Shown one piece after another: positions 35,212 through 47,109 of a stretch of 64,000 bases of DNA. Origin of the DNA: Takakia lepidozioides. Lineage: Eukaryota; Streptophyta; Takakiopsida; Takakiales; Takakiaceae. Where the stretch lies: positions 54,808,001 to 54,872,000 of the forward strand of contig CM060733.1 of NCBI GenBank assembly GCA_030704615.1, given 5' to 3'. Below the pieces are notes generated by a model. It ran no database searches, was not told the DNA's origin, and saw only the letters and a program-made list of their open reading frames with translations. The first letter of the stretch is position 1. Each line of letters opens with the position of its first letter. Both the position numbers and the translations under genes were made by a program.

Positions 35212-35327
35212 GGGTGCAGCACCGGGACTTCCGGAGAGGTCAACCATCCCAGTACTATTCCGGCCCAAAGGCACTTAACTTCAGAGTTCTGATGGGATTT
35301 GGTGTAGTAGCCTTGGTATCACCACAC
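35212..35327 (-). pseudogene. 5S-rRNA-like sequence
   Basis: The minus strand carries GGTGATACCAAGGCTACTAC, ACC, AAATCCCATCAGAACTCTGA, AGTTAAGTGCCTTTGGGC, AGTACTGGGATGG, GACCTCTCCGGAAGTCCC and ends in GGTGCTGCACCC. This is the full length of a plant 5S rRNA in order, including the internal pol III A-box-like AGTTAAG. It differs from consensus at many positions (for example AAGGCTACTA for CAGCACTAA, CCTTTGGG for GCTTGGG), so it is a diverged pseudogene or the 5S-derived head of a retroposon. It lies between a LINE terminal block and a GA microsatellite. Confidence 0.72.
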
Positions 35328-35334
35328 CACAATG

Positions 35335-35368
35335 AGTGTGTGTGAGAGAGAGAGAGAGAGAGAGGGAG
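35335..35368. repeat. (GT)n(GA)n microsatellite
   Basis: GTGTGTGTG followed by about twelve GA units and GGGAGA, directly after the 5S-like sequence. Confidence 0.8.
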
Positions 35369-35517
35369 ATTGGCTCTTACTTGCTGCAAGCAGGGATGAC
35401 GTGGGAAGATGTAAAGACAGAGAGAAACCTGATATGGCGACCTTAAAACCCATGCTCCATATCCCCTTACCTCCTTTGCTTCTTAATTGTTCATTGATAA
35501 TTGTCATTTGGTTGCAG

Positions 35518-37939
35518 ATGATCACAAGTACACTTCACGGTGAGCAGCTCATTTCACACTAAGGAATTGTCCAGTATTCTCACCAGAGCCAGGAACACAG
35601 CATAGGCTCAAAGGAAGTATTAGATGAATTGTTCGGGTTTGCTTGGTTCGGAAAGAGGCAATGACATCTGGTTCCTGCCGCTTGCTTGACATTGGCTGTT
35701 GAGGTTGGGCTAAGGCCGTCAAACGTGCATCTTGGTTGCATCTGTTACACTTTGAGGGTTGTTCTTCTGCCGGCATGCTTCCCTATCAGTATTTCTTACA
35801 CTGTTATGTATGGAGTCTGTAAAAGATATTACCTTTTGACCAATTTATACCTCTTTCAAGGTATCTTTTGACCAATTTAGATGACTAAACAGGCACTTTT
35901 GTAGATGCGCTGCTCTGGCAGAGTTGGTAGTTTATCAGTTTCCTCTTGTCATTTCCTGTTGCTACATTCAATCCCTTAGGTGAACATACCAATGATATCA
36001 ATTGCAGGGCAGGACAAGACAATGTTGTGGCTGAAGGTTTTCTGAAACAGCAGGGTGTGGAGGCAGGAAAGGCCGAGGCCATTTTGAGCATCATCACATA
36101 GTGAAATTGCAGCTCAACCCCAAGGGTCTTTCTCTCTTTTTCTTCTCTGAACTCTCTCTCTCTCCCTCCCTCCTTTTGACTCAACAGGAACTGGCACTGC
36201 AATGACAGCAACATTTCCTCCATCTATTGCAAAGTAGAAGGTAATACGAGCATTCCTGGAATCAAATACATGTTTCCTTTTAGCTTGATGCCAGTGCCAG
36301 CCCTCAAATCAACACTTAATTATATGTATGATATTGTTGCCAGCTGTGCATAAGGGCTGTGGTCATTTTGTGCTGTGTTGCATGTTCACTCGAAGTCTGA
36401 AACCCACAAGTTTGGGGGGTGTAGCACCCTGCAGGCGGTATGGCCTCTAGAACATGTCACAGCTATGTATGTATGTCATGTATTCACTCGCTCTTTCTCG
36501 TCTATGGCCACAAGGCTACAGCAAACAGCATCTCGTGAGTAAAATTTGCCCCAACCACAATGTTTATCCTCACACAAAGCAGGACTGAACAGGCTGATGA
36601 AACAAGACCTCAAGGAAATGCATATGATATATACACGGGGCCTCGCGTCAGCTCACCCCCAAACTCCATTCTATGAGGATGATCTCATTGGCATCAGAGA
36701 TGATGCCGTACTTCTTGTCTCTGCACTGGACTTCCAAAGTCTTCTTGCACAATCTCCTGATTGCAACAGCCAGATGGCTGAAAAAATATTGTGTGGTAAT
36801 AGGATTGGCCCAGCTTGCACTATGAAGAAGTGGACACAGAACATCATTTCTTTTTCTTGTGCTCCTTCCCACTGTATTATGAGACGAGGAAAATTCACCT
36901 GTGCTTCTTCCTTTCAGAGGCATGCAGTTACGAAGCCTATAAATTCTTGGCAGCTTAACCTCACAAGGCAATCTGCACTGACTTAGGTCTGGTTTTTCAG
37001 TGCTCCCGTTATACTGTGCACTCTTTTAAGCTGTCTTTCTTTCTCTCTCAAGCATTGGTTATCTTCAACCCTTGTCTGATACTGTGTATGACTTCGGTGG
37101 CCAGGGTTTAAGGAAGAGGTCGGAGGATCTCTCGGTGCCAAATGTTCACCAGAGTTTGCTGTTGTGCAAGATGCAGACCGTCTTGATGCCATGGGGGCTA
37201 TTGGTAAAACCTAATCCACATGAGTGTTGGCTAGAAAATTAGGAACCAAACAGTCCTCATTAAGGAAGCTAGTTCTTGCTGTACAGTGAGGGACACACTG
37301 GGAAGTAAAGTGTGCCTCTTTTACAAGGGCAAGAGGATAGAGATATTATAATCAGCATTGGTGCCCCCGTTCCCTTGATTGCACAGGGGAAATGGGAACC
37401 ATTGCAATTGGTATCTATCTTCTCTTTCTGGAAAACACTCTGGGGACTCCTGCTATGGTGTGTTTGTTGGGGGCTTCGTACACACTGGTATAAACCTCTA
37501 TGAAGAAAATGGTTGATCTGTTGTGGTGGGGATGTTAATGAGACGAACAGACATTGCAAGAGCATTCACATATGGGGGGAGTAGGAACCGTACGATGCAC
37601 GATCCTGCAAAAGCCCCGCGCACTGGCCTCACCAAGGCCCTATATGTGAGCAGTGATGTGCAGCAAGCTACTCTGAACCATTTTCACGAGAAGCTGCTCA
37701 AGCTGAAAGACCTTCTGAAAACAAAGGTAGTCCACATTCTGCTTGCAATTTGTGCTTGTGCATATGGAAGAAAGTGCTTTCATCCAATAGTGATTTTGCT
37801 GCTTGGTTGCATTTGATGTGTTCTTCTAATGCACTGGTGGTATAATTTGCAGGCGGGCAGGCAAAGAGCAGAAGGTAGGCACAGGTGCATGGAGGTGTTT
37901 TTGGAACAATTTCGTGGCGAATGGGAAGGAAAATTGTAA
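35518..37939 (+). CDS. HD-domain metal-dependent phosphohydrolase (YedJ-like), N-terminus not found
   Basis: HD-superfamily phosphohydrolase; the natural substrate of plant members is not known. Exons seen: 35518-35539 (DDHKYTSR), 36008-36100 (AGQDNVVAEGFLKQQGVE), 37105-37203 (FKEEVGGSL, FAVVQDADRLDAMGAIG), 37551-37726 (IARAFTYGGSRNRTMHDP, HFHEKLLKLKDLL) and 37853-37939 (RHRCMEVFLEQFRGEWEGKL, stop). The QDADRLDA.GAI block carries the conserved metal-binding Asp of the family. A very small exon is probably needed between 36100 and 37105 to close phase. The exon with the first His and the HD pair should lie before 35518, but that interval holds LINE, 5S-like and microsatellite DNA and no candidate was found, so the gene may be 5'-truncated. 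Junctions are GT/AG. Confidence 0.72.
36490..36541 (+). repeat. Short LINE terminal fragment
   Basis: TATGGCCACAAGGCTAC followed by AGCAAACAGCAT and TGAGTA is the reverse complement of the terminal block repeated at 34690-35200, inside an intron of the HD gene. Confidence 0.55.
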
Positions 37940-39066
37940 CTGTATTTACCATAATACTCTTGAAGCAGGAGTTTGTCCACCCTCTCTCTCTCTCTCTCTC
38001 CCTTTAGAATGTCTAGAATGCATTCAAGTTGCGGCTCTCAAAGAGAGCATGTCAGCATGCTCTAGAACAGCTAACGTAGTTGTTGCGGGAAAGTTTGCCA
38101 TAACTCCCTTAAGCTCTCAAGGTGAGAACTCAAGGGCAGATGGTGGGGCCAGTTGAAGGAAGACTCTTGCCAAAACAAGCACAACTTATGGTGTCACTTC
38201 ACCCCATATAGCTACTGCTTTCCGTTTGGAACGGGGACACCTGTACCTGGGGATTGAACTTAGTTCCAAACTAAATTGTAATTAAACTGTAATTAAATTA
38301 ATTTTTGTCCTAGAACGTAGAAACTGGTCGAACAAGTACACTGCAGGGCATGGAAGTAGGAAATTCAAGGTTTTTCCCCCTGTAGTTGGCAAAGTACTTG
38401 GGAGGGTTGGTGTTTGTGACTTGGTCTTACGAAGCTGTGGTTAAACTGTGGCTGTTCAGCTGCACCCTGGTGGATTTCACAGACCAATTCAGGCTCTTCG
38501 GACGACTACAGACATGCAGCACACACAAGAGCTCCTTTGAATTGAGGGTTGGTTGAATCCTCCTAGGGTGAAAGAAAAGCCAGCTGCTTTCATGACACAA
38601 ACTCATGCACAATGTGGTGAGGGCACCTTCTTCTTCAACACGTTTAGACATGTTTTGTCCTCTTATGTGATATTTTTTATCATGGTTTTTCAAGTTAGCT
38701 CATTGAAAGGTTCTATGGCTTTTACTAGTGTATTTGACATTTTATAGCCAAGGGGGTTGCAGGCAAATGTCAGAAAATGGACATGCCAGAGGAGGAGATG
38801 CTTTGGAAGGGGTATTTCTCAGAACCCATTCAATGGTGGAACAATCAGTGCATAAAGGTGAATGCCTCTTATGTTGCAGCAGAAGCAAAAGGAGACAGCA
38901 AGATGCATTCAAAAACTTTCTTGCAAAGTGTCATCCTCCCTCTCCACCCAATTCATTTGTAAAGTCTTGTCAGCAATTCAGCATACAACCCAGTGTAAGG
39001 TAACTACGGTTGTGGTGTTTGCTAGATAGATTCTAGGTAGTCATTGGCAGCAATGGGGAAGGCTCT
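37940..39066. other. Intergenic DNA between HD gene and PPR gene 2
   Basis: A (CT)n run at 37981-38001; otherwise no recognisable coding or repeat signature. Confidence 0.4.
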
Positions 39067-42000
39067 ATGCTGTCAAGGCAGAGGGTATCTGAAGGAGAGA
39101 AGGATAGAGTGTGGGTCCAGATCTGTCCAAGAGAGCCAGATTTCAAGCACAACAGTACCAATGAGCCACTCTCAATTGAAAACCACAAGAAACCTGCATG
39201 GGTAGTTGGTCAACTGGATAGTGCAGCAGCACAGTTGGTAGAACCAGGCGCATCCTCCATGACCACTGCTTCCAGAAGAGGACCAAGAGAGGGAGTCCAT
39301 AGGATCTTTTCTGGCAATTGTGGGCATGTGAGGTCACCATGTGAGGCAGGAAAACTGAAAGAGGCTCTCGCCTTCTTGAACCTTGGAGGTATTTCGGCAG
39401 ACTCCGATATGTATGTCTGTCTCTTGCATAAGTGCATCAAGATGAAACGCCTGGCAGTGGGAAAGCAGGTGCATGCCCACATGATCAGAAGTAAATTCAA
39501 GCCAGACGTGTTTCTGCACAACACACTTTTGAACATGTATGTCAAGTGCGGGAGTATAGAGGATGCATACAGTGTGTTTGGCAACATGGCTGAACGAAGT
39601 AAGTTTTCATGGACTATAATGGTGGCGGGTTATACTAAGCATGGGTATGGTAAAAAAGCGCTGGAGACCTATGAGCAAATGATACAGGAAGGGGTGAAGC
39701 CTGACCAGGTCACATTTGTTTGCGTTCTCAAGGCATGTGCGAGCTTGGCAGCCTTAGAAAAGGGCAAACAGGTCCATGCTGACATTATGAAAGCTGGAAT
39801 TGTAACAAATTTGATTCTGAACACTACCCTTGTGGACATGTATGCCAAATGCAGGAGCATTGAGGTTGCAAAGGACGTGTTTGACAATATGGCTGAATGA
39901 AATGTGGTCTCATGGACTTCAATGATCTCAGGATATAACCAGCAGGGAAGTGGGGTGGAGGCTTTGGAGACTTATGAGCAGATGATGTGGGAAGGGGTGA
40001 AGCCGAACCGGGTCACATTCCTTTGTGTTTGCAATGTGTGTGCAAGCCTGGCAACCCTGGAAAAAGGAAAACAGGTCCATGCTGACATCATGAGAGCTGG
40101 AATTGTACCAGATGTCATGCTGGACAATACCCTTGTGGACATGTATGCCAAATGTGGCAGCATGGAGGATGCAAAGGGAGTGTTTGACAATATGGCAGAA
40201 CGAGATGTTGTCTCATGGACTTCAATCATCGCAGGATATGTCCAGCATGGGAGGGAGATGGAGGCTTTGGAGACCTATGAGCAAATGGTGTGGGAAGGGG
40301 TGAAGCCAGATCAGGTCACGTTCGTTTGCGCTTGCAATGCGTGTGCGAGCCTGGCAGCTCCAGAAAAGGGCAAACTGGTCCATGATGACATCATGAAAGC
40401 TGGGATTGTACCAGATTTCGTTCTGTACAATACCCTTGTGGACATGTATGCCAAATGCGGGAACATGGAGGATGCAAAGGGAGTGTTCAATGATATGTCT
40501 GAACGAGATGTGGTCTCATGGAGTGCAATGATCGCAGGATATGTCCAGCATGGGTGTGGGACAGAGGCTTTGGAGACTTACGAGCAAATGATGCAGGAAG
40601 GGGTTAAGCCCAACGAGGTGACGTTTGTATCCGTTTGCAATGCATGTTCCAGCCTGGCAGCCTTGGAAAAGGGCAAACAGGTCCATGTTGACATTATGAA
40701 AGCTGGAATTTTACCAAATAGCATCTTGGAAAACACCCTTGTGAGCATGTATGCCAAATGCAGGAGCATGAAGGATGCGAAGGAAGTATTCAACAACATG
40801 CTTGTACAAGATGTACTTTCGTGGAATGCGATGATTGCAGGATATGCCCAGCATGGGTTTGGTCTGGAGGCTTTTGAGACCTATGCGCAAATGATGCAGG
40901 AAGGGGTGAACCCTGACCAGGTCACATTCGTCTGCCTTTGCAATGTGTGCTCCAGCCTGGCAGCTCTGGAGAAGGGCAAAGATATCCATGCTGACATTAC
41001 GAAAGCTGGAATTGTACCAAATATCATTCTGGACAACACCCTTGTGGACATGTATGCCAAATGTGGGAGCATGGAGGATGCAAAGGTTTGATAATATGGC
41101 TCAACGAGATGTGGTGTCATGGAATGCGATGATCGAAGGATATGCCCAGCATGGCTGCAGGATGGAGGCTCTGGAAAGTTATGAGCAAATGATGCAGAAA
41201 GGGGTGAAACCCAACCAGGTCACGTTTGTGTGTGTCTGCAATGCTTGTGCCAGCTTGGCATCCTTGGGGAAGGGCAAAGACGTTCATGCTGACATTAAAA
41301 GAGCTGGAATCGTACCCAATCTCATTCTGGAGAATACCCTTGTGAACATGTATGCCAAATGTGGGAGCATTGAGGGAGCAAAGGGAGTCTTCGACAGTAT
41401 GACCGAACAAGATGTGGTGTCATGGAGTGCAATGATTGCAGGATATGCCCAACATGGTCATTATAAGGAGGCCCTGCAGCTATTTGAAGGAATGCAGAAC
41501 AAAGGCTTGAAGCCGGACAGTATCACCTTTATATGTGTTCTCTCTGCATGTAGCCATGGTTGCCTAGTGGATGAAGGTAAACATTACTTCGAATCCCTCA
41601 GCCAAGATCATACCCTTACTCCTACAGTGGAGCACTTTGGCTGCATGGTGGACCTCTTTGGGCGTGCAGGAAGATTGGATGAGGCGGAGGACTTCATTAA
41701 CAAAATGCCAATCGAACCATGGCAATGTGGAGGTGGCAGAACGTACAGCAAAAGTTCTTCTCAAGTGGGATCCACAGGACGCTGGAACTTATGTGTTGCT
41801 GTCAAATATCTAAGCTGCAGCTGGCAGGTGGGATGATACTGCAAATTGAGAAAAATGATGAAGGCTAGAGGTATCAGAAAGGAATCAGGTCGCTGCTGCA
41901 TTGAGGTGGGCAATGGGTTGCACAGCTTTGTTGCAGATGACAAAATGCATCCACAAATTGAGGAAATCTATGATGAGCTGAGAAGATTGTCTGGACAGAT

Positions 42001-42288
42001 GGGCCAGGGTACATACCTGACACGCGCTTTGTATTGCATAATGTGGAGGAGAAGCACAAGGAATTTTCTCTTTGCCACCACAGCGAGAAACTGGCTGTTG
42101 CCTTTGGGCTGATCAGCACGGCCCCTGGGACACCTCTCCGTATCTTAAAGAACCTTGGGGTGTGTGGTGACTGCCACACGGCCATCAAGTTCATCTCCAA
42201 AATTGTTGGGCGAGCAATTGTTGTACGGGATGCCAACCGCTTTCACGTGTTCAAAGATGGGTTTTGTTCTTGTGGGGAGTATTGGTGA
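39067..42288 (+). pseudogene. PPR gene 2, PLS-class with E and DYW-type domains, disrupted
   Basis: Paralogue of PPR gene 1 with the same N-terminal layout (SADSDMYVCLLHKCIKM, GKQVHAHMIRSKFKPDVF). Repeats follow with near-identical units ([53 protein letters not shown]), then the E region (HFGCMVDLFGRAGRLDEAED). The DYW-type deaminase has [11 protein letters not shown] (His/Glu zinc site), GVCGDCH (Cys pair) and the terminus FCSCGEYW. Lesions: TGA at 39898-39900 (CGA in paralogous units), about 5 bp lost near 41086, about 50 bp lost near 41720, TAA at 41811-41813, and frame shifts near 41838 and 42007. Such proteins act in C-to-U editing of organelle RNA; this copy cannot be read through as one protein. 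No introns are apparent, as usual for the family. Confidence 0.87.
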
Positions 42289-44180
42289 AATGATGTGAGT
42301 GTCTTGCTTCATTCATTACAACTACAGAGCCGCATGGTCCATCCAGACTTCCCTAGGAATGTCATCTATGACCAACTGTTGAGGGCATTTCCTCTCCGCA
42401 CTTCTAGTGACCAATTGTGAAAACAATGTTCCTTTTGGAAATATATTTTATGCAAATAACAGTAGGAACAATGTAAAAAGATAACATATGCATATGATTT
42501 GACGATACTTCTGCTGGATTTAGGCAGCGTGGGCTCCTTTGGCAGGTCCTTTGTCAAATCTTCCCCACCTTGTCTTACCACAAATTCATTATTAAATACT
42601 TTAGAATGCGAGAGATTCTCAGACAATGATGAGTACCCTTTTGGTAAGGTGATGGTAATGGAGGAAAGTTGGAAGAGTCTCAGATGACCATGGAGAAGAA
42701 CTTTAGCCTCAAAATGATGGTAAAAAACTGCAGAGAGAGCATGTCGGGCTACCCAAGCATACCACAAGCAACAGCTTGACCCTCTCTCCACAATGTGAGA
42801 CGACTGTTTCAGAACAGGTTGTGATCCGTCTATTCACCCTCTTTTCTATCCAATAGGACACATAGTGATAATAGCTTGGCAAAACTTTTGTATAGCAATG
42901 AAACAACATTTTGTTGCATCGGAACAATGGCGAGTTATGACGACTTTGGAGCGAAGCGCAGCTACACCAATGGTGCAGAGTTAGTTGGAGATGAGTTATA
43001 AGTTCAATGATCCAGTGACAAGGTCAAAGACCCACAGAAGTACCGACATTTTCCAGGGAAGCAACAAAATTAAAAATCAACATCCTTTAGACAAGGATAC
43101 AAGCATAGTATGTAGTATTGGCCATCCTGAAAAAGATAGGTGATTGACTCTTAGTTACACCGGCTTTGGTCAAAGTCTCTATGTGTCTCTCTTGATATGT
43201 CGATCCGGATTCATTATATGGCTAGAGCTAGTTTGAGGTGTATGCTAATCATAAGTTAACATAATTATTAATATAAACAATAAACAATATTATAACTCGA
43301 ATATTTAAATAATTATATTTAATATGTCATTATTATGAAATTAATCATTAATTTAGAATAATAAAATAATTATTGGTCTTAAATTAAGTCATCTGTCTAG
43401 AATGACTTTTTATATTCTATTTTAAAGAAATCACCTTGGAGTGACCTCTCCTACATTAGGCCTAAGAGAAAAAATATATCATCTTTCAAAGTAACCTCGC
43501 CATGAGGCACCAAGTTTAAGCCTCAAGAGACACCACCCATGGAAAGGGAGAACTCACCTGAAAAACTATCCAATATAAATTCACTTGCCTGCTAGTGGTA
43601 GATCAAATTTCATAAAACCACCAAAATTGGGGAGAATTAATTTTGAGCCATTTTGTTGTTGAGTCTTGAACATGGTAAAAATTACTAAGAAATGACTAGT
43701 ATATCAATGACATTCTATCGACACAAAATTTGATGATGGAGTTTGTAAACTCACTAGTACTTATCATCCAATTATGTTTTTGGGTGTAGCTAATTAAAAT
43801 TGGCAAGGTTCAATACCTTCTAATTCATTGAGAAATATTTGTCCCTAATATTCTTATAAGTAATAGATAAGTTGTGATGCACTTATTGGTTCTTTGGAAG
43901 CTTACTGGTTTGTGTTTTTCTTTTGGAAATCACAAAACAAGACCTTGGTTACTTGGGATTGTTGAGGGGAAATCAATCAAAACCCCAATTACACCACAGA
44001 GCACACTCCACCAGCGAGGGAAGAACCAACAAACTAAAGACCACCCCAAAGGTGAAGGAGTGTTGGTTATTTATTTTAAAACATGGTTCCATTGGTTAAA
44101 TTATTTTAACTAGCTCTACAAAAGTTATAATTTAAATGTTTACCTTTGGTGCATATGAAACAAAAACTTATCAATATTAA
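42289..44180. other. Intergenic, increasingly AT-rich DNA
   Basis: No coding signature. From about 43200 the composition becomes strongly AT-rich and remains so to about 47900, with TA-rich runs at 43260-43380. No LTR or terminal repeat could be defined. Confidence 0.4.
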
Positions 44181-44720
44181 GCAACGTAGTTTGTTTTGTT
44201 TTGTCTCCCAACCCGCAAAACCTCTCCCCGGGTTCTTAATACTGCTGCTGAGCCCTCGATGAGTAGGAATGCATCAAGGTGGTTTCATAATTTTTGGACC
44301 TACGATGTAGGAGATCTTGAATTTCAAGTGTTTTTCATCACTGAAAATTCATGAAAAGTACAATACTTTGTGCTCAACGGCACATGCCACACTAGTTAAT
44401 ATAATAAGCAAGGTAGGTTGTTTGTTTTGTTTTGTTTGTCATGTTGAGATCTCCCAAACCACAAGGCCTCAACCCGGTTCTTAATACCGCTGAAAAGTCC
44501 TCCCTGATCGAGGTGGTTTCATAATTTTGGACCTACGGTGTGGGAGATATTGAATTTCAAGTATTTTTGCTCACTGAAAATTCATGAAATATAGCAAATT
44601 GGGTTTTTCTGATGTATTAGCCCTTCATTTTTCTTTGTCAATCATAAGTGTAAATACATATATATGTAGTAAAACGACAATACAAAATGTTTTCAACAGC
44701 ACATGGCACACTAGTTCTTT
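44181..44720. repeat. Direct repeat, two copies of about 220 and 310 bp
   Basis: Copy 1 (about 44181-44400) and copy 2 (about 44403-44720) share TTTGTTTTGTTTTGT, GGTTCTTAATAC.GCTG, GGTGGTTTCATAATTTT.GGA, CCTACG.TGT.GGAGAT.TTGA, ATTTCAAGT, CACTGAAAATTCATGAAA and CACATG.CACACTAGTT. Copy 2 carries an extra internal stretch of about 90 bp. Identity is roughly 80-85 percent by eye. Confidence 0.75.
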
Positions 44721-45092
44721 TGAATTTTAGATATCAATATAAGGACTTGATTTTATCCACAAAATTACTCTTGTATATGTTGTGATATTTTAATTAATAG
44801 TAAATTTTGATCTAGTCATAATAAAAATCATTGAATAATTATTTAAAAAAATCGTCTCAAACTAATTTTTAAGGATTTGTAGTTTACAATGTCAAACTTC
44901 AACAAAGCTTTTCAAAAATAAATATAACTACTTAACTTAATTATAATAAATTTTTGAGAAAAATGTTGATCTCAGTTCACCTAATTAGTACATCTCATTC
45001 TCCCTTTATCTCTTTCTTTTAATCTGAATACAATTCCAATTCGGCGTTCATTTTTGTTGGAGATCGCCAATGGAACTTCATGCACCAAGACT
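44721..45092. other. AT-rich intergenic DNA 3' of the RSPH1-like gene
   Basis: No feature recognised. Confidence 0.4.
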
Positions 45093-47109
45093 CTAAGTGA
45101 ACTTCATTGGTATGACAAAGGCTGGCTGGTTAGCACGATCCATAGTGGGAGCGAAGCTTGCTACTTTTTGAGCTTGTTCAAGGAGTATTGAAGGTGGAGT
45201 GGCAGTTGTAGCTCCACTGGTCCATTTGCTTTTCTCAAATTTTCCTTCCAATGTGGCTTTAGATTTGAAGAATACATACTTCCCGACTCCATTAGGTTTG
45301 TTCTTTGCAAATGTACCTTCATAGATGTCACCATTTCGAAAAATCCATCGACCCGTAACAAAGCTTCCTTGGGCCCAATCACCCATGAACTGCCATAGTA
45401 AGATGAAAAGAGTTCAATTAAATAAAGTGTATGTCATATAGTTCTATAAATTATATTTAGTTTCCTACATTCTAAGTTCTATGGGGCCGGTCCTTATGGC
45501 TTGAACTACATAGTTGTTCATTTGCATTCATTGTCTTTAATAGAACATTTTTTACCCCTTCTATATTCATTGTGTGCTCATAGCACCTCTCGTAGCAAAA
45601 TATCAAAACCACTTATCAAAAGGGTTTGATGAATATCTTATATTATTGAACCCAATGAATGAAATCCAACCACGAACTTAAGAATATCCATTTAATGTAT
45701 CATATAACGAATAATGTATTAAGTGTTGAACTAGAATAAATACTTTGGGGTAGAATGTTAATCATGTTCATGGATTTGCTAATTAATCTTATGTTATGTT
45801 GAGGAGAGAATTGCAATATCTATACTTGAGAAAAGCTAACTTTGAAAAGGTAAATGCCAGCTCCATGGCGCAAATTGTCTTTCCACTCCCCCTTGTATAT
45901 GTCACCATTTGCATATGTATATAGTCCTGCTCCATGTTTTTTATCTTGGTACCATGCACCTTTTGTCATACAAATCTCTCATGGGTCAATCTTCTTCATG
46001 ATCTCTAGGTTATGTGAGCTTTCTATAGACAAACACTTTTTATTTGTTAATTTTTTTTTCCTTTCTTTCTTGTATGTTTACTTTCTTACCAATTCACTTT
46101 TGATATAGAGTTTATGTTAGCTTCCTATCGATTATAAAAAATAACATTATAACAAATTTTTTTTCTCTCTCTCAAAATAAGAATGAGAAACAAAACCTAT
46201 ACCTTCATAAGTGCTTTTGTCTGGATACTTCATCAAACCGTATCCACTCTTTTGATTTTGAGAATAATGCCCTTCAAATATTGCTCCATTTTTAAAGGTG
46301 TATTTTGCTTGGCCGTTTCTTTTCCCATCAATATAAGGACCTTCATAAGTGTCCCCATTAAGATAGGTAGCTTTTCCAGTTCCCACCGGTAGATATTCCA
46401 AAATCTCTCCTGACCAGATAAATTCCTATCATCGAAATGTAAAGCATAATTTAGGGATTGTTTTTATAAATAAAAAGTTATTTTGGATGCTCAATAATAT
46501 TAGGAGCCTTCACGAATTAATTTTTTACAATGTCTTATATACATGAAACTTTAATAGTGCAATTGTCAGTAAAAGTTTCATTAGCAAAATAATCAAAGAG
46601 GCTTGCGGTGAGATCATTGTATGTCATTTAAACCAAAATTTGACTAAAGTCTAGTTAACATCTACATGTTTAGCTTTTAAAGAATTCACTTGACTTCATA
46701 AAGTACAAGCTCAATATAGAAATCAGAGTCACATCAATAAATGAAGTTCATGAAAAACTTAAAGTACCCAATTTTACACTATTGTGGAAAGTTCTATGAT
46801 GTGTTATCTCTCTTTCATCCCTACCTCCAAACTACCAGCTACGTCACTTTAAAGTTATTGGTTTTGCTTGTAGTATTTGAAATCCAAGCAACCATCATTA
46901 TTAATTGATAAAGCTGATGTTGGCCAGCTAGGTACCCAACTGTGCCGCAACTCATCTACAATGTCATATGAGTTTATAGAAATTCTGTTGAAGGACAAGC
47001 AAGATAGACATACAGGTACAGGTTCCTCCTCGTCACCCTCTTCCCTTTCTTCCTCCTCGTCTTCTTCATCCAACATGATAGTACCCTTTCTCTTCCCCTC
47101 TCCCTTCAA
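45093..47109 (-). CDS. MORN-repeat protein, radial spoke head 1-like
   Basis: Axonemal radial-spoke component, expected in flagellated sperm. Minus-strand exons: probable first exon 47109 to about 47020 (MKGEGKRKG start, then a very acidic DEEDEEEEREEGDEEE stretch like the RSPH1 N-terminus), 46425-46203, 45959-45841 and 45389-45093 (stop TAG). MORN units: GTGKATYLNGDTYEGPY, GQAKYTFKNGAIFEGHY, GYGLMKYPDKSTYEG, GAGLYTYANGDIYKGEW, then GDWAQGSFVTGRW and GDIYEGTFAKNKPNGVGKYV, the last matching the RSPH1 C-terminal unit. Exons from 46425 on join in phase. The link to the acidic exon is inferred from position and composition. A general MORN protein such as a PIP5K N-terminus is less likely, given the acidic start and short tail. 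Confidence 0.75.

Noticed and set aside
35212-35327. Functional 5S rRNA gene
   Set aside because: Too many departures from the conserved plant 5S sequence, single copy, and embedded in retroelement ends.
39898-39900. TGA repaired by RNA editing
   Set aside because: U-to-C editing of this kind is known from organelle transcripts; this gene is nuclear and carries other frame breaks, so a nonsense mutation is simpler.
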